NCBI RefSeq assembly: GCF_002387895.1
Contig: NZ_DGLI01000036.1
Coordinates: 1 to 51,929 of the forward strand
Source of the DNA: Clostridium sp. UBA4548
GTDB lineage: Bacteria > Bacillota > Clostridia > Clostridiales > Clostridiaceae
DNA: 51,929 nt
Direction of reading: 5' to 3'
The position numbers and the translations under genes were made by a program. How positions within the stretch are numbered: the first letter of the stretch is position 1; each line of letters opens with the position of its first letter. This document shows, in pieces, positions 34,423-43,365 of this stretch. The notes below the pieces were generated by a model. It saw only the letters and a program-made list of their open reading frames with translations. It did not search any database and had not been told where the DNA came from.

Positions 34423-35379
34423 ATGTCTATAGGCAGTTTTTTAAAACTAGTAGAAATTCAAACCAAAGTAGCAAGTATGATTCCTTTTCTTTTAGGAACC
34501 ATGTTTACTTTATATAGGTATGATAGCTTTAAATTAGAGAATTTTATTATTATGTTTGTTTCCTTAATTTCCTTTGATATGGCAACTACTGCTATTAATA
34601 ATTATTATGATTACAAAAAAGCTACAAGAACAAAGGATGATAGTTATAGAAAGGCTAACATAATTGGAAAAGATAATTTAAAGGAAGGCACAGTAGTTGG
34701 AATTATAATAACCTTAGTTCTCATTGCTGTTGTATTTGGCGCTATTTTAACAGTTAAGACAGATGTTGTAGTTTTACTAATAGGAGCAGTTTCCTTTGCC
34801 ACGGGGGTTCTTTACACTTTTGGGCCAATTCCTCTTTCACGGATGCCGCTAGGAGAGATGTTTTCAGGCTTTTTTATGGGCTTTGTAATACTGTTTCTAT
34901 CTATATATATTCATATTTTTGATAGCAATATTGTTGTTATAGGATTTCAAAATGGAATTTTCAATATGTCGGTTAATGTATTAGAAGTAATATATATTTT
35001 TTTAATATCTATACCTGCAGTAGGTGGGATTGCTAATATAATGCTAGCAAATAATACTTGTGATTTAGAAGAAGATATCATAAATAAAAGATATACACTC
35101 CCTTATTATATAGGAAAAAATTCTGCTTTAGGATTATTTAAAGCTTTATATTATATTGGGTATTTAGCAATTATAGCTATGGTTATATTAAAAATTGCAC
35201 CGTTAGCTGTTTTACTTGTATTACTTACAATAATTCCAGTGAATAAGCACATAAATATGTTCTATAAAAAGCAAGTTAAAAGTGAAACTTTTGTTCTTGG
35301 AGTTAAGAATTTTTTAATAATGAATGGATCCTTATTACTGATTATGATTATAGTAAACATCTTATCTATATTCTTTTAA
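34423..35379 (+). CDS. UbiA-family prenyltransferase (MenA-like)
   Basis: A 318-residue integral membrane enzyme with about eight helices. The first Asp-rich prenyl-diphosphate motif is AINNYYDYKKATRTKDD near 57-75, and the second is NNTCDLEEDIINKRYTLP near 205-225; both resemble MenA, which prenylates 1,4-dihydroxy-2-naphthoate. No other menaquinone genes are here. Nearby genes for a polyprenyl diphosphate synthase and a type II NADH dehydrogenase fit quinone chemistry. The ATG at 34423 (GGGGGAG upstream) is favoured over a GTG at 34417. The acceptor substrate cannot be read from sequence, so another aromatic acceptor is possible. Confidence 0.88.
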   Translation: MSIGSFLKLVEIQTKVASMIPFLLGTMFTLYRYDSFKLENFIIMFVSLISFDMATTAINNYYDYKKATRTKDDSYRKANIIGKDNLKEGTVVGIIITLVLIAVVFGAILTVKTDVVVLLIGAVSFATGVLYTFGPIPLSRMPLGEMFSGFFMGFVILFLSIYIHIFDSNIVVIGFQNGIFNMSVNVLEVIYIFLISIPAVGGIANIMLANNTCDLEEDIINKRYTLPYYIGKNSALGLFKALYYIGYLAIIAMVILKIAPLAVLLVLLTIIPVNKHINMFYKKQVKSETFVLGVKNFLIMNGSLLLIMIIVNILSIFF

Positions 35380-35490
35380 TAATAGGTAAGTGGGACAGAA
35401 AAATAGCTAATATTAAAACATTTTTGTGACATGATAAGCTTATTAAGCAGTTGCTTGATAGGCGAATTATCACATATAAGGATAAGAAGT

Positions 35491-35540
35491 TAGGTTATAA
35501 CAATAAGCTGTTAGGCTTGAGGTTATAACCTATATTTTTA
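35491..35540 (+). terminator. Prenyltransferase gene terminator
   Basis: TAGGTTATAAC (35491-35501) pairs perfectly with GTTATAACCTA around a 20-base loop, followed by TATTTTTATT. Confidence 0.82.
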
Positions 35541-36009
35541 TTAAATATAACAGGAGATACATAAGTAGATAAATTTATAACTATTAAATTATCTACCTAT
35601 TATTTATAATAAGTTTCTGTAAAATACAACCTTTAATGACAATATATACATATAATAGACAGTTGAAATGTTAATAGAGTAAATTAAATTAATCATAATA
35701 AAGAAGTGGGAAATTTAATTTAGTGAAAAAAAGTTCAATTTGTTTAATTTTAGTTTAACAATAAATACTTGCGAATTTCCAAAAAAAATTTCATAAAATA
35801 GTATTAAAATCTTAAAAACTAAAGTATAATAGTATTGGTAACAGTGTATACTTATTAGTTTAAGAAAAATGAACTTATTTTTTTACTACAAATTGATAAT
35901 AAAAATACAAAAATTACCCTGTTTACATTATTAACATTTAGTTGTAGAATATTAATATAATATGAAATGTTAAAATTATAACTTATTAATTATTAATGAG
36001 GTGAAATGA
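35541..36009. other. Long non-coding gap upstream of the NADH dehydrogenase gene
   Basis: About 470 very AT-rich bases. It must hold the NADH dehydrogenase promoter; ATATAAT at about 35955-35961 is a possible -10 box. TTGTT..AACAA-type inverted sequences near 35740-35762 and 35920-35937 recall Rex sites but have the wrong spacing. No gene was found. Confidence 0.4.
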
Positions 36010-37953
36010 ATGGATAAACAAAAAAATATCCTGATTTTGGGGGCAGGTTATGCTGGGGTACATGCTGCAAAAATGCTTGCTAAAAAATACAAAAAAGACT
36101 CTAACATAAATATAACCTTAATAGACAAAAACCCATTCCATACATTAATGACAGAACTGCACGAAGTTGCAGGGGGAAGGGTTCATCCAGAATCAGTACA
36201 AGTTGACTTAGGGAAAATATTCCACAGAACAAAAGTTAACGTAGTAACAGACTACATTACTAATGTAGATACTGATAAAAAAGTAGTTACAACTAAACTT
36301 GGAAGTTACACTTATGACTATCTAATAGTAGGTACAGGAAGTGAACCTGCATTCTTTGGAGTTCCAGGAGTTAAAGAAAATGGATTTACACTATGGTCTT
36401 TTGAAGATGCTATCAGATTAAGAGAGCATATAACAAAGACTTTTGAGAAGGCTTCAAGAGAGAGAAATTCAAGTAAAAGAAGAGAAATGCTTACATTTGT
36501 TGTAGCAGGCTCAGGGTTTACAGGAATAGAAATGGCTGGAGAACTTTTAGAGTGGAAAACAAGACTTGCTAGAGAGTACAAGATTGATGAAAATGAAGTA
36601 AAAGTTCTTGTAGTTGAAGCATTAAGCACAATTTTAAACATGCTTGACAGAAAACAAGCAGATAAGGCTGAAAAATATTTAGCTAAGAATTGTGTTAAGG
36701 TATTAAAAGAATCACCAATAGTTGAAGTTACAGCAGAGAACATTAAGCTAAAAACTGGTGAAGTTATACCAACTCAAACATTAATTTGGACATGCGGTAT
36801 CCAAGGAACTGAAGAAGCTAAAGAATATGGTTTAAAACTTGGAAGAGCTAACAGATTAGAAGTAAACGAGAGAATGGAAGCTGTTGGAAAAGAAGGGGTA
36901 TATGTAGTTGGAGACTTAGCACTTAACACAGATGCTAAAGGAAACGTTACTAACCCACAAATCGTTGAAGCGGCAGAGCAAACTGCAGCAACAGCAGTTA
37001 AGAATATAATGGCTCATATGACAAATGGAGAAAAGGTTAACTTTAGTCCAAAATATCATGGTTTCATGGTATCAATTGGTGGAAAGTACTGTGTAGCTAA
37101 TACAGCTGGAATTAAAATGTCAGGTCTTTTCGCAATGATGACTAAGCACATGGTTAACATGTACTACCTATTTGGAATAGGCGGTTTTTACTTAATTTGG
37201 AGATATTTGCAACACGAATTCTTCCACATGGAAGACAACAGAACAATAATAAGAGGACACGTGTCTTCTCATGGAAATAGATTATGGCTTGTGCCTTTAA
37301 GGTTATTTATAGGTTGCATGTGGTTATTAGAGGGTGCTAAAAAGTTCTTTGGAGAAGGAACTTGGAAAGCAGCAACAGAAAGCTTTAGTACTTTAGGTGA
37401 CTTGTTTAAGGGTATTGGAGCAGATAGCTGGTTAAAAGCTGGTAATGTAAAAATGCCATTTGAATGGTTACAAGCTGCAGGTACTTCAGGAGCATCAGCA
37501 GCGGCAGGAGCAGCAGATGCAGCAACAAGTGCGTCTCAAGCAGCAGGGGCAGCAGCAACTTCATGGCCAACACCAATAATTAGTGAAATGCCTGGTTTCT
37601 TTAAATCTATAATGGAATTTATGATTCCAAACCCAGAAATAGCTGTTTGGTTCCAAAGAATGGTTGTATTCCTAGAAATAGGAATGGGCTTAGCTTTACT
37701 TGCAGGATTATTTACATGGCTTGCTAGTGCAGCATCAGCATTTATGGTATGTAACTTTATTCTTTCAGCAATGGCTGGATGGGAAATATTATGGTATTTC
37801 TTCGGATCAATTGCATTAATGGGGGGTGCTGGTAGAACACTAGGACTTGACTATTACGTAATGCCATGGCTAGGAAAAACCCTGGGTAAATGGTGGTTCG
37901 GAAAAGAAAAACCAATATATGGATACGAAAACAATAAATCAATTACAATGTAG
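36010..37953 (+). CDS. Type II NADH dehydrogenase fused to DoxX-like membrane domain
   Basis: A 647-residue fusion. Residues 1-400 are a complete NDH-2-type flavoprotein: FAD loop ILGAGYAGVHAA (about 6-17), NAD loop VVAGSGFTGIEMAGEL (about 162-177), TLIWTCGIQG, the second FAD motif VYVVGDLAL, and a hydrophobic membrane-touching stretch. From about 430 the protein becomes a DoxX-like four-helix membrane module (LRLFIGCMWLLEGAKKFF; VWFQRMVVFLEIGMGLALLAGLFTW). The two parts of that module are split by an Ala/Ser/Gly-rich insert at about 486-521. NDH-2 enzymes pass electrons from NADH to a membrane quinone without pumping; DoxX modules occur in quinol oxidases and related redox proteins. The ribosome site GAGGTGA is good. 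It is monocistronic. Confidence 0.92.
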   Translation: MDKQKNILILGAGYAGVHAAKMLAKKYKKDSNINITLIDKNPFHTLMTELHEVAGGRVHPESVQVDLGKIFHRTKVNVVTDYITNVDTDKKVVTTKLGSYTYDYLIVGTGSEPAFFGVPGVKENGFTLWSFEDAIRLREHITKTFEKASRERNSSKRREMLTFVVAGSGFTGIEMAGELLEWKTRLAREYKIDENEVKVLVVEALSTILNMLDRKQADKAEKYLAKNCVKVLKESPIVEVTAENIKLKTGEVIPTQTLIWTCGIQGTEEAKEYGLKLGRANRLEVNERMEAVGKEGVYVVGDLALNTDAKGNVTNPQIVEAAEQTAATAVKNIMAHMTNGEKVNFSPKYHGFMVSIGGKYCVANTAGIKMSGLFAMMTKHMVNMYYLFGIGGFYLIWRYLQHEFFHMEDNRTIIRGHVSSHGNRLWLVPLRLFIGCMWLLEGAKKFFGEGTWKAATESFSTLGDLFKGIGADSWLKAGNVKMPFEWLQAAGTSGASAAAGAADAATSASQAAGAAATSWPTPIISEMPGFFKSIMEFMIPNPEIAVWFQRMVVFLEIGMGLALLAGLFTWLASAASAFMVCNFILSAMAGWEILWYFFGSIALMGGAGRTLGLDYYVMPWLGKTLGKWWFGKEKPIYGYENNKSITM

Positions 37954-37970
37954 TAAGATGTAAAATTAGT

Positions 37971-38020
37971 TTAGCATCTATGAAGATATAAAGATGTATC
38001 TTTATAGATGCTAACTTTTT
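37971..38020 (+). terminator. NADH dehydrogenase gene terminator
   Basis: TTAGCATCTAT..AAGATA pairs with TATCTTTATAGATGCTAA, followed by CTTTTT. Confidence 0.9.
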
Positions 38021-38052
38021 ATATGGATTTGAAAGATGAATTTTTAACCACA

Positions 38053-38116
38053 CTTTAGGAGTGAGTTAATCCTCCTTCCAAAGTGGATGAACAAAATGAA
38101 CTTGTTCATTATTTAA
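38053..38116. repeat. 64-nt direct repeat, copy A
   Basis: Aligns without gaps to 38316-38379. I count 48 of 64 identical positions, with the best-kept blocks being CTTTAGG at the start, CTCCTT.CAAAGT in the middle and TGAACT..TTCATTATTT at the end. Copy A can also fold: ATGAACAA pairs with TTGTTCAT at about 38087-38110. Function unknown. Confidence 0.75.
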
Positions 38117-38315
38117 TCTAATCTCATATAAGAAAAAATATTACTTAAAAAAATCTATAATTTATTACAAATAGTAATATACTATATTATATAAGTACAT
38201 AGGTAATCTATAGGTTTGAAATTTTTGTAAAATTCTATGGATTCTAAGGTTAAAATCTAATATGATTAAAATGGGAAGTTTTAATGATACTTTGCAAAGA
38301 AACTTTCTCTATCTT

Positions 38316-38379
38316 CTTTAGGTAGAATTTAAATCTCCTTTCAAAGTCGTTAAATAAAGTGAACTCATTCATTATTTTA
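38316..38379. repeat. 64-nt direct repeat, copy B
   Basis: Second copy of the element at 38053-38116, 263 bases downstream and in the same orientation, about 90 bases before the polyprenyl synthase gene. Its 3' part pairs differently (TTAAATAA with TTATTTTAA), so the primary sequence blocks are better kept than any one fold. Confidence 0.75.
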
Positions 38380-38468
38380 AAGTAAAATGTTATGTGCAAG
38401 TCTAGGAAAATTAACTTTTCTAGAGTTAAAAATTATCTATATAAATACATTTAATAGAGGTTGATATT

Positions 38469-39443
38469 ATGAAGGTTAACAAAATGTGGGACAAGTATCC
38501 AGAATTAAAAAAGGATTTAGAAGGTGTTCTTCAATTAATGGAAAAAAACATTAAGTGCAAGGATAAAAGAATTGAAAGCTCCATAAAAGAATTAATTTAT
38601 TCTGGTAGTAAACTTCTAAGACCAGCCTTTTCTTTAATAGCATCAAGATTTGGGGAATATAATGAAGAAAAAAGTAGAGCAGTTGCTGCAGCTGTTGAAA
38701 TGCTTCATATGGCCACCTTAGTTCATGATGATGTTATAGATGATGCGAAGACAAGAAGAGGGCAAGAAACTCTTCAGTCTAAGTATGGCAAGGATTATGC
38801 AGTTTATATTGGAGATTATTTGTTTTGTGTGACTTTCAAACTTCTATCAACACATTCTTCTTCTTTAGCAAGTATTAAAATAGATTCAAGAGCAATGGAA
38901 AGAATTTGTTTAGGTGAAATAGATCAAATGAATTCTAAGTTCCTAGTAGATACTTCTGTTAAGAAATATCTATCTAGAATTCAAGGAAAAACTGCTGAGT
39001 TATTCTCACTAAGTTTTTATAGTGGAGCTTCAGAAGCAGGTTGTAATGAAAAGTTAAGCAAACAATTTTGGCAAATAGGTCACAATATTGGAATGGCCTT
39101 TCAAATAATTGATGATATTTTAGATTATTCTTCAGAAAGAAATATCCTTGGTAAGCCAGTGGCAGCAGACATAAAACAAGGCATCTTTAATCTTCCACTA
39201 ATTTATGCCATGGAGAAAAATAAGGAAGAATTTAGAGCTATACTAGATAAAGAAACTATCACAGATGAAGATGTTTCAAGTATTATGGAATTAGTAAATA
39301 AATATGATGGTGTAAAAAAAGCTAAGTCCCTTGCGGAAAAATACACAAATAAAGCCTTTAAGTTTATTAATAAATTACCGGAAAATCAGTATAAAGATAT
39401 GTTGTTAGAGATAACCGAAAGATTATTAGATAGAAATTCATAG
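38469..39443 (+). CDS. Polyprenyl diphosphate synthase (trans-prenyltransferase)
   Basis: A 324-residue all-helical synthase that condenses isopentenyl diphosphate onto an allylic primer to build a long prenyl chain. The first Asp-rich motif is HDDVIDDAKTRRG near 92-104, and the second is QIIDDILDYSSE near 213-224; FARM-site neighbours (GGK-like GSKLLRP near 47-53) are present. Length and motifs resemble IspB/HepT component II rather than short-chain IspA. Chain length cannot be fixed by eye. Together with the UbiA-type enzyme it suggests a prenylquinone or similar lipid. The ribosome site AGAGG is present. The gene ends in a hairpin that overlaps the ribosome site of the next gene. Confidence 0.92.
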   Translation: MKVNKMWDKYPELKKDLEGVLQLMEKNIKCKDKRIESSIKELIYSGSKLLRPAFSLIASRFGEYNEEKSRAVAAAVEMLHMATLVHDDVIDDAKTRRGQETLQSKYGKDYAVYIGDYLFCVTFKLLSTHSSSLASIKIDSRAMERICLGEIDQMNSKFLVDTSVKKYLSRIQGKTAELFSLSFYSGASEAGCNEKLSKQFWQIGHNIGMAFQIIDDILDYSSERNILGKPVAADIKQGIFNLPLIYAMEKNKEEFRAILDKETITDEDVSSIMELVNKYDGVKKAKSLAEKYTNKAFKFINKLPENQYKDMLLEITERLLDRNS

Positions 39444-39455
39444 CAAGTAATATGT

Positions 39456-39500
39456 ACCTCCTAGGCTATCATGAATATGATAATTAGGAGGTGTTTTTTT
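39456..39500 (+). terminator. Terminator hairpin that hides the next gene's ribosome site
   Basis: ACCTCCTA (39456-39463) pairs with TAGGAGGT (39485-39492); inside, TATCAT pairs with ATGATA around GAAT. Seven T (39494-39500) follow and the next base is the ATG of the patatin-like gene. The 3' arm is the Shine-Dalgarno sequence AGGAGG. So the structure can stop transcription from the synthase gene and, in read-through RNA, block ribosome entry. Confidence 0.85.
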
Positions 39501-40424
39501 ATGAAAGTAGATATGGTTTTTGAAGGGGGAGGAGTTCTTGGTATTTGCTTTGTTGGTGCCTTAGCCTCACTTAAACAGAACGGATATGAGTTTGAAAGAT
39601 GTGCTGGAGCCTCAGCTGGAGCAATCGTAGCTGCATTAGTGGTAGCAGGGTATTCTGTAGAAGAATTATATGACATAATAGGAAATACTAATTTCTCCAT
39701 ATTTAAAAAGAGCCAACGATATTGGAAAATTCCTATACCAAGACCACTTGAGTTTTTAGGTAAAAATGGACTGTACAATGGAGAAAACATAGAGAACTGG
39801 ATAAGACCTCTTTTAGAAGCAAAAGGAGTTACAAAGTTTAAGCATGTAATGAAAAATGGCAACAGCAAGCTGAGAATTATAACTTCAGATGTAACTAAGG
39901 GTGATATGTTAGTACTTCCTGAGGATTTAAAAAAGTATGGTATAGACCCTTGGGAATTTGATATTGCAACAGCAGTGAGAATGAGTGCAAGTATTCCCTT
40001 TTACTTTACTCCCTATATTTTAGATTATAAAGAGGGGAAAAGCTGCATTGTGGATGGAGGACTTTTGAGTAACTTCCCCATATGGATTTTTGATGTAGAG
40101 GGGCTTCCTAGGTGGCCAACAGTTGGCCTCAGATTAGAGAAAATAAGGCCTAAACAAAAAAGTACAAGGTGTAGTTTGTTTAAATTTACAAAGGAAGTAG
40201 TAAGTGCACCCATAGATGTAAATGGAGAAAGATTTATTAGAGACAAGGATTTAGTTAGAACTATAACCATTGAATATCAAGGTCTTTCAGCTACAGATTT
40301 TGATATAGTCCATAAGTATAAGGAGGTATTGTTTCAACTTGGATATAAGTATACAGAAACCTTCTTAAAAAGATGGGATTTTCAAAGGTATTTAAGTATC
40401 CTTAAGAACGATAAAAAGGTGTAA
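39501..40424 (+). CDS. Patatin-like phospholipase
   Basis: A 307-residue Ser/Asp-dyad lipid acyl hydrolase. The oxyanion loop is FEGGGVLG near 6-13, the nucleophile elbow is GASAG near 35-39, and the catalytic Asp lies in VDGGLLSNFPIWIF near 183-196. This is the single-domain bacterial form (as in RssA/YchK-like proteins). The substrate is unknown, likely a membrane lipid. The start at 39501 follows AGGAGG by nine bases; the upstream in-frame ATG at 39471 lies in the loop of the hairpin and has no ribosome site of its own. Expression is probably gated by that hairpin. Confidence 0.92.
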   Translation: MKVDMVFEGGGVLGICFVGALASLKQNGYEFERCAGASAGAIVAALVVAGYSVEELYDIIGNTNFSIFKKSQRYWKIPIPRPLEFLGKNGLYNGENIENWIRPLLEAKGVTKFKHVMKNGNSKLRIITSDVTKGDMLVLPEDLKKYGIDPWEFDIATAVRMSASIPFYFTPYILDYKEGKSCIVDGGLLSNFPIWIFDVEGLPRWPTVGLRLEKIRPKQKSTRCSLFKFTKEVVSAPIDVNGERFIRDKDLVRTITIEYQGLSATDFDIVHKYKEVLFQLGYKYTETFLKRWDFQRYLSILKNDKKV

Positions 40425-40924
40425 GTAAATAAAGCAAAATAAGGATTACACAAATAAAGATTACTTAAGATAGGATTGGCTATAATGAGTACTAAGCTTA
40501 TTGTAGTAATGATAAATAGGAAATAGTTAATATGAGAAATAGAGGTATATAAATTCATGCATAATAAAAAGCTACTAGAAAGATAGTTTATTTAGTACTT
40601 TCTAGTAACTTTTTTACTTATAATTAGGTTAGCAGGGTTAGGGTACTAACTTAATTATAGCTAAAAGGAGCGATTTGGGTTTAGGGGTTAACTTCTAGAA
40701 TACATATTCTATGACTAGTATATTACAGTTGCTATATTTCAATTAGGTGGCAAAGGTGTGAATAAAGTGTTAATAGTGTCCCATTGTTTCTTAAATATTT
40801 TATTTGTGTTAGTATTATAAAAGAAAGTTATAATTTAAATTAGAACCAAAATTATTTTATATAGGCAATTAAATGCAGGACTTAACTTATATATGAAATC
40901 TACATAAATTGAGAGGATGTTTTT
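40425..40924. other. Non-coding gap with terminator before topB
   Basis: AAAAAGCTACTAGAAAG pairs with CTTTCTAGTAACTTTTTT at 40566-40616, terminating the patatin-like gene. The remaining 300 bases to topB are AT-rich, with no supported gene. Confidence 0.65.
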
Positions 40925-43117
40925 ATGAGTAAAATATTAGTTCTTGCTGAAAAACCTTCTGTAGGAAGGGATTTAGCTAGAGTTTTAAATTGTAATAAAA
41001 AAGGCAATGGATATTTAGAGGGAGATAAGTACATAGTTACTTGGGCTTTAGGACACTTAGTAACTTTAGCAGACCCAGAGGCTTATGATGAAAAATATAA
41101 GTCTTGGAGAATTGAAGATCTACCAATGCTTCCTAAATATTTAAAGTTAGTAGTTATAAAGCAAAGTGGAAAGCAGTTCTCAGCAGTTAGAGAGCAAATG
41201 AATAGAAAAGATGTAACTGAAATTGTTATAGCAACAGATGCTGGCCGTGAGGGAGAGTTAGTTGCTAGATGGATAATTGAAAAAGCTGGGGTTAAAAAGC
41301 CTTTAAAAAGACTTTGGATTTCCTCAGTTACAGATAAGGCAATTAAAGAGGGCTTTAGCAAGTTAAAGCCAGGAAAAGATTATGAAAATCTTTATGCGTC
41401 TGCTGTTGCTCGTTCAGAGGCAGATTGGGTAGTTGGAATTAATGCTACTCGTGCTCTAACTTGCAAGTATAATGCCCAATTATCCTGTGGTAGAGTTCAA
41501 ACTCCAACCCTTGCTATAATTGCTAGAAGAGAAGAAGAAATACAAAACTTTAAACCTAAGAGCTATTATGGAATTACTGCTAATACTAAAGATATAAAGC
41601 TTGTATGGCAGGATAGTAAAACAAGGGATGTTAAAACCTTTGATAAGGAAAAGCGAGATAAAATAATGGGAAGCTTACGAAATAAGGATGCTGAAGTTAT
41701 TGAAGTAAGCAAGACAGATAAAAAATCCTTTGCACCAGGACTTTATGATTTAACGGAGCTTCAACGTGATGCAAATAGAATATTTAGTTTTTCTGCAAAA
41801 GAAACCTTATCTATTATGCAAAAGTTATATGAAAGTCATAAGGTTCTAACTTACCCTAGAACAGATTCAAGATACCTAACATCAGACATAGTGGATACAT
41901 TAAAGGATAGAGTTAAGGCTGTAGCTGTAGGACCTTATTCTAAGGTGGCGTTTAAAGTGTTAAAGGGTTCTATTAAAGGGAACAAGTCCTTTGTAGATAA
42001 CAGTAAGGTTTCAGACCACCATGCTATAATTCCTACAGAAGAAGTACCAGATTTAAGTGCTTTCAATGATAAGGAAAGAAAGATTTATGACCTAGTAGTA
42101 AAACGTTTCTTAGCAGTTTTATATCCACCTTTTGAATATAATCAAATATCAGTAACAGCTAGCATTGGAGGAGAACACTTCATTGCAAAGGGGAAGGTTA
42201 TACTAGCTCAAGGCTGGAAGGAAGTTTATGACAATAGCTTTGAGGAGGAAGATGGTAAAGATGATGTAAGAGAACAAATCATGCCTAACTTAAATAAGGG
42301 AGACATGCTAAAGGTTATATCTATAACAGAGACTAAAGGTGAAACTAAGCCACCAGCTCCTTTTAATGAAGGAACACTGCTTTCAGCTATGGAAAATCCA
42401 GTGAAGTATATGGATACGGAAAATAGTGCTTTAAAGAAAACCATAGGAGAAACAGGGGGACTTGGTACCGTTGCAACCCGTGCTGATATTATAGAAAAGC
42501 TATTTAACACCTTTGTTATAGAAAAAAGAGGCAAGGATATTTTCATAACTTCAAAGGGAAAGCAGCTTTTAGAGCTAGTTCCAGAAGATTTAAAATCTCC
42601 AACCTTAACAGCACAGTGGGAGCAAAAGTTAGCTGCAATTGCTAGGGGGAACCTTAACAAAGATACCTATATCAATGAAATGAAAAACTATGCTAAACAG
42701 GTAGTTAATGAAATAAAAAGTAGTGAAGAAAGATTTAAGCATGATAATATGACTAGAAACAAGTGCCCTGAATGTGGAAAATACATGCTTGAGGTTAATG
42801 GCAAGAAGGGTAAAATGCTTGTTTGCCAAGATAGAGAGTGTGGTTACAGAAAGGGAGTAGCTAGGGTTACTAATGCTAGATGTCCTGAATGTAAAAAGAG
42901 ATTAGAAATTAGAGGTGAGGGTGAAGGACAAATTTATGCTTGCCCAAATACCAACTGTAACTTTAGAGAAAAAGTATCTGTATTTAATAAAAGATTTGAT
43001 AAGAAATCTGATAAGGTAAATAAAAAAGAAGTAAATAACCTAATGAAAAAAATGAAGAAGGAAGCAGAGGAGGATTTTAATAATCCTTTTGCAGATCTTT
43101 TAAAGAACTTTAAATAA
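40925..43117 (+). CDS. topB: DNA topoisomerase III
   Basis: A 730-residue type IA topoisomerase. The Toprim domain starts with LVLAEKPSVGRDLARVL, with the acidic triplet region ATDAGREGEL near 103-112. The catalytic tyrosine is in TYPRTDSRYL near 311-320. SCGRVQTPTL near 190 and GLGTVATRADIIE near 516 are further family marks. After residue 610 two four-cysteine zinc modules follow (CPECGKYMLEV...CQDRECGY and CPECKKRL...CPNTNCNF). TopB decatenates and works with RecQ-like helicases. It is single, without plasmid transfer genes, so it is probably the chromosomal copy. Confidence 0.95.
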   Translation: MSKILVLAEKPSVGRDLARVLNCNKKGNGYLEGDKYIVTWALGHLVTLADPEAYDEKYKSWRIEDLPMLPKYLKLVVIKQSGKQFSAVREQMNRKDVTEIVIATDAGREGELVARWIIEKAGVKKPLKRLWISSVTDKAIKEGFSKLKPGKDYENLYASAVARSEADWVVGINATRALTCKYNAQLSCGRVQTPTLAIIARREEEIQNFKPKSYYGITANTKDIKLVWQDSKTRDVKTFDKEKRDKIMGSLRNKDAEVIEVSKTDKKSFAPGLYDLTELQRDANRIFSFSAKETLSIMQKLYESHKVLTYPRTDSRYLTSDIVDTLKDRVKAVAVGPYSKVAFKVLKGSIKGNKSFVDNSKVSDHHAIIPTEEVPDLSAFNDKERKIYDLVVKRFLAVLYPPFEYNQISVTASIGGEHFIAKGKVILAQGWKEVYDNSFEEEDGKDDVREQIMPNLNKGDMLKVISITETKGETKPPAPFNEGTLLSAMENPVKYMDTENSALKKTIGETGGLGTVATRADIIEKLFNTFVIEKRGKDIFITSKGKQLLELVPEDLKSPTLTAQWEQKLAAIARGNLNKDTYINEMKNYAKQVVNEIKSSEERFKHDNMTRNKCPECGKYMLEVNGKKGKMLVCQDRECGYRKGVARVTNARCPECKKRLEIRGEGEGQIYACPNTNCNFREKVSVFNKRFDKKSDKVNKKEVNNLMKKMKKEAEEDFNNPFADLLKNFK

Positions 43118-43125
43118 TGAAAAAA

Positions 43126-43164
43126 AAGGGCTTTAAGCACTACTATGGTGCTTAAGGCTCTTTA
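43126..43164 (+). terminator. topB terminator
   Basis: GGGCTTTAAGCAC pairs with GTGCTTAAGGCTC around a short loop. The T run is weak (TTTAAACTT), so termination may be partial. Confidence 0.6.
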
Positions 43165-43365
43165 AACTTGCTTCTTAATAATAATCTTTGATACTATTAC
43201 ATTATGATACAAAGCTAAAAAGTAGTTTTGCTGTCTCTTGAGTTACACTTACTAACTCTAAGATAAGTAATTATGAAATTGGAATTTTTGAAAATAAATT
43301 ATTAAGTATAGATAAAAGAAATATTTATAATGGTATAGAAACTCAAGAAATAAAGGAGAATTAAA

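Noticed and set aside
35737..35763. Rex-like inverted repeat TTGTTTAA..TTTAACAA upstream of the NDH-2 gene
   Set aside because: Rex sites have eight bases between TTGTT and AACAA; here there are twelve. A second TGTT..AACA pair near 35920-35937 is off by one. Neither is a good Rex site.
38095..38109. TGAACTTGTTCA palindrome as a LexA box
   Set aside because: Gram-positive LexA boxes need GAAC-N4-GTTC; here the spacing is two, and the second repeat copy does not keep the palindrome.
39471..39500. Earlier in-frame ATG of the patatin-like gene
   Set aside because: It lies in the hairpin loop without its own ribosome site; AGGAGG nine bases before 39501 decides for the later start.
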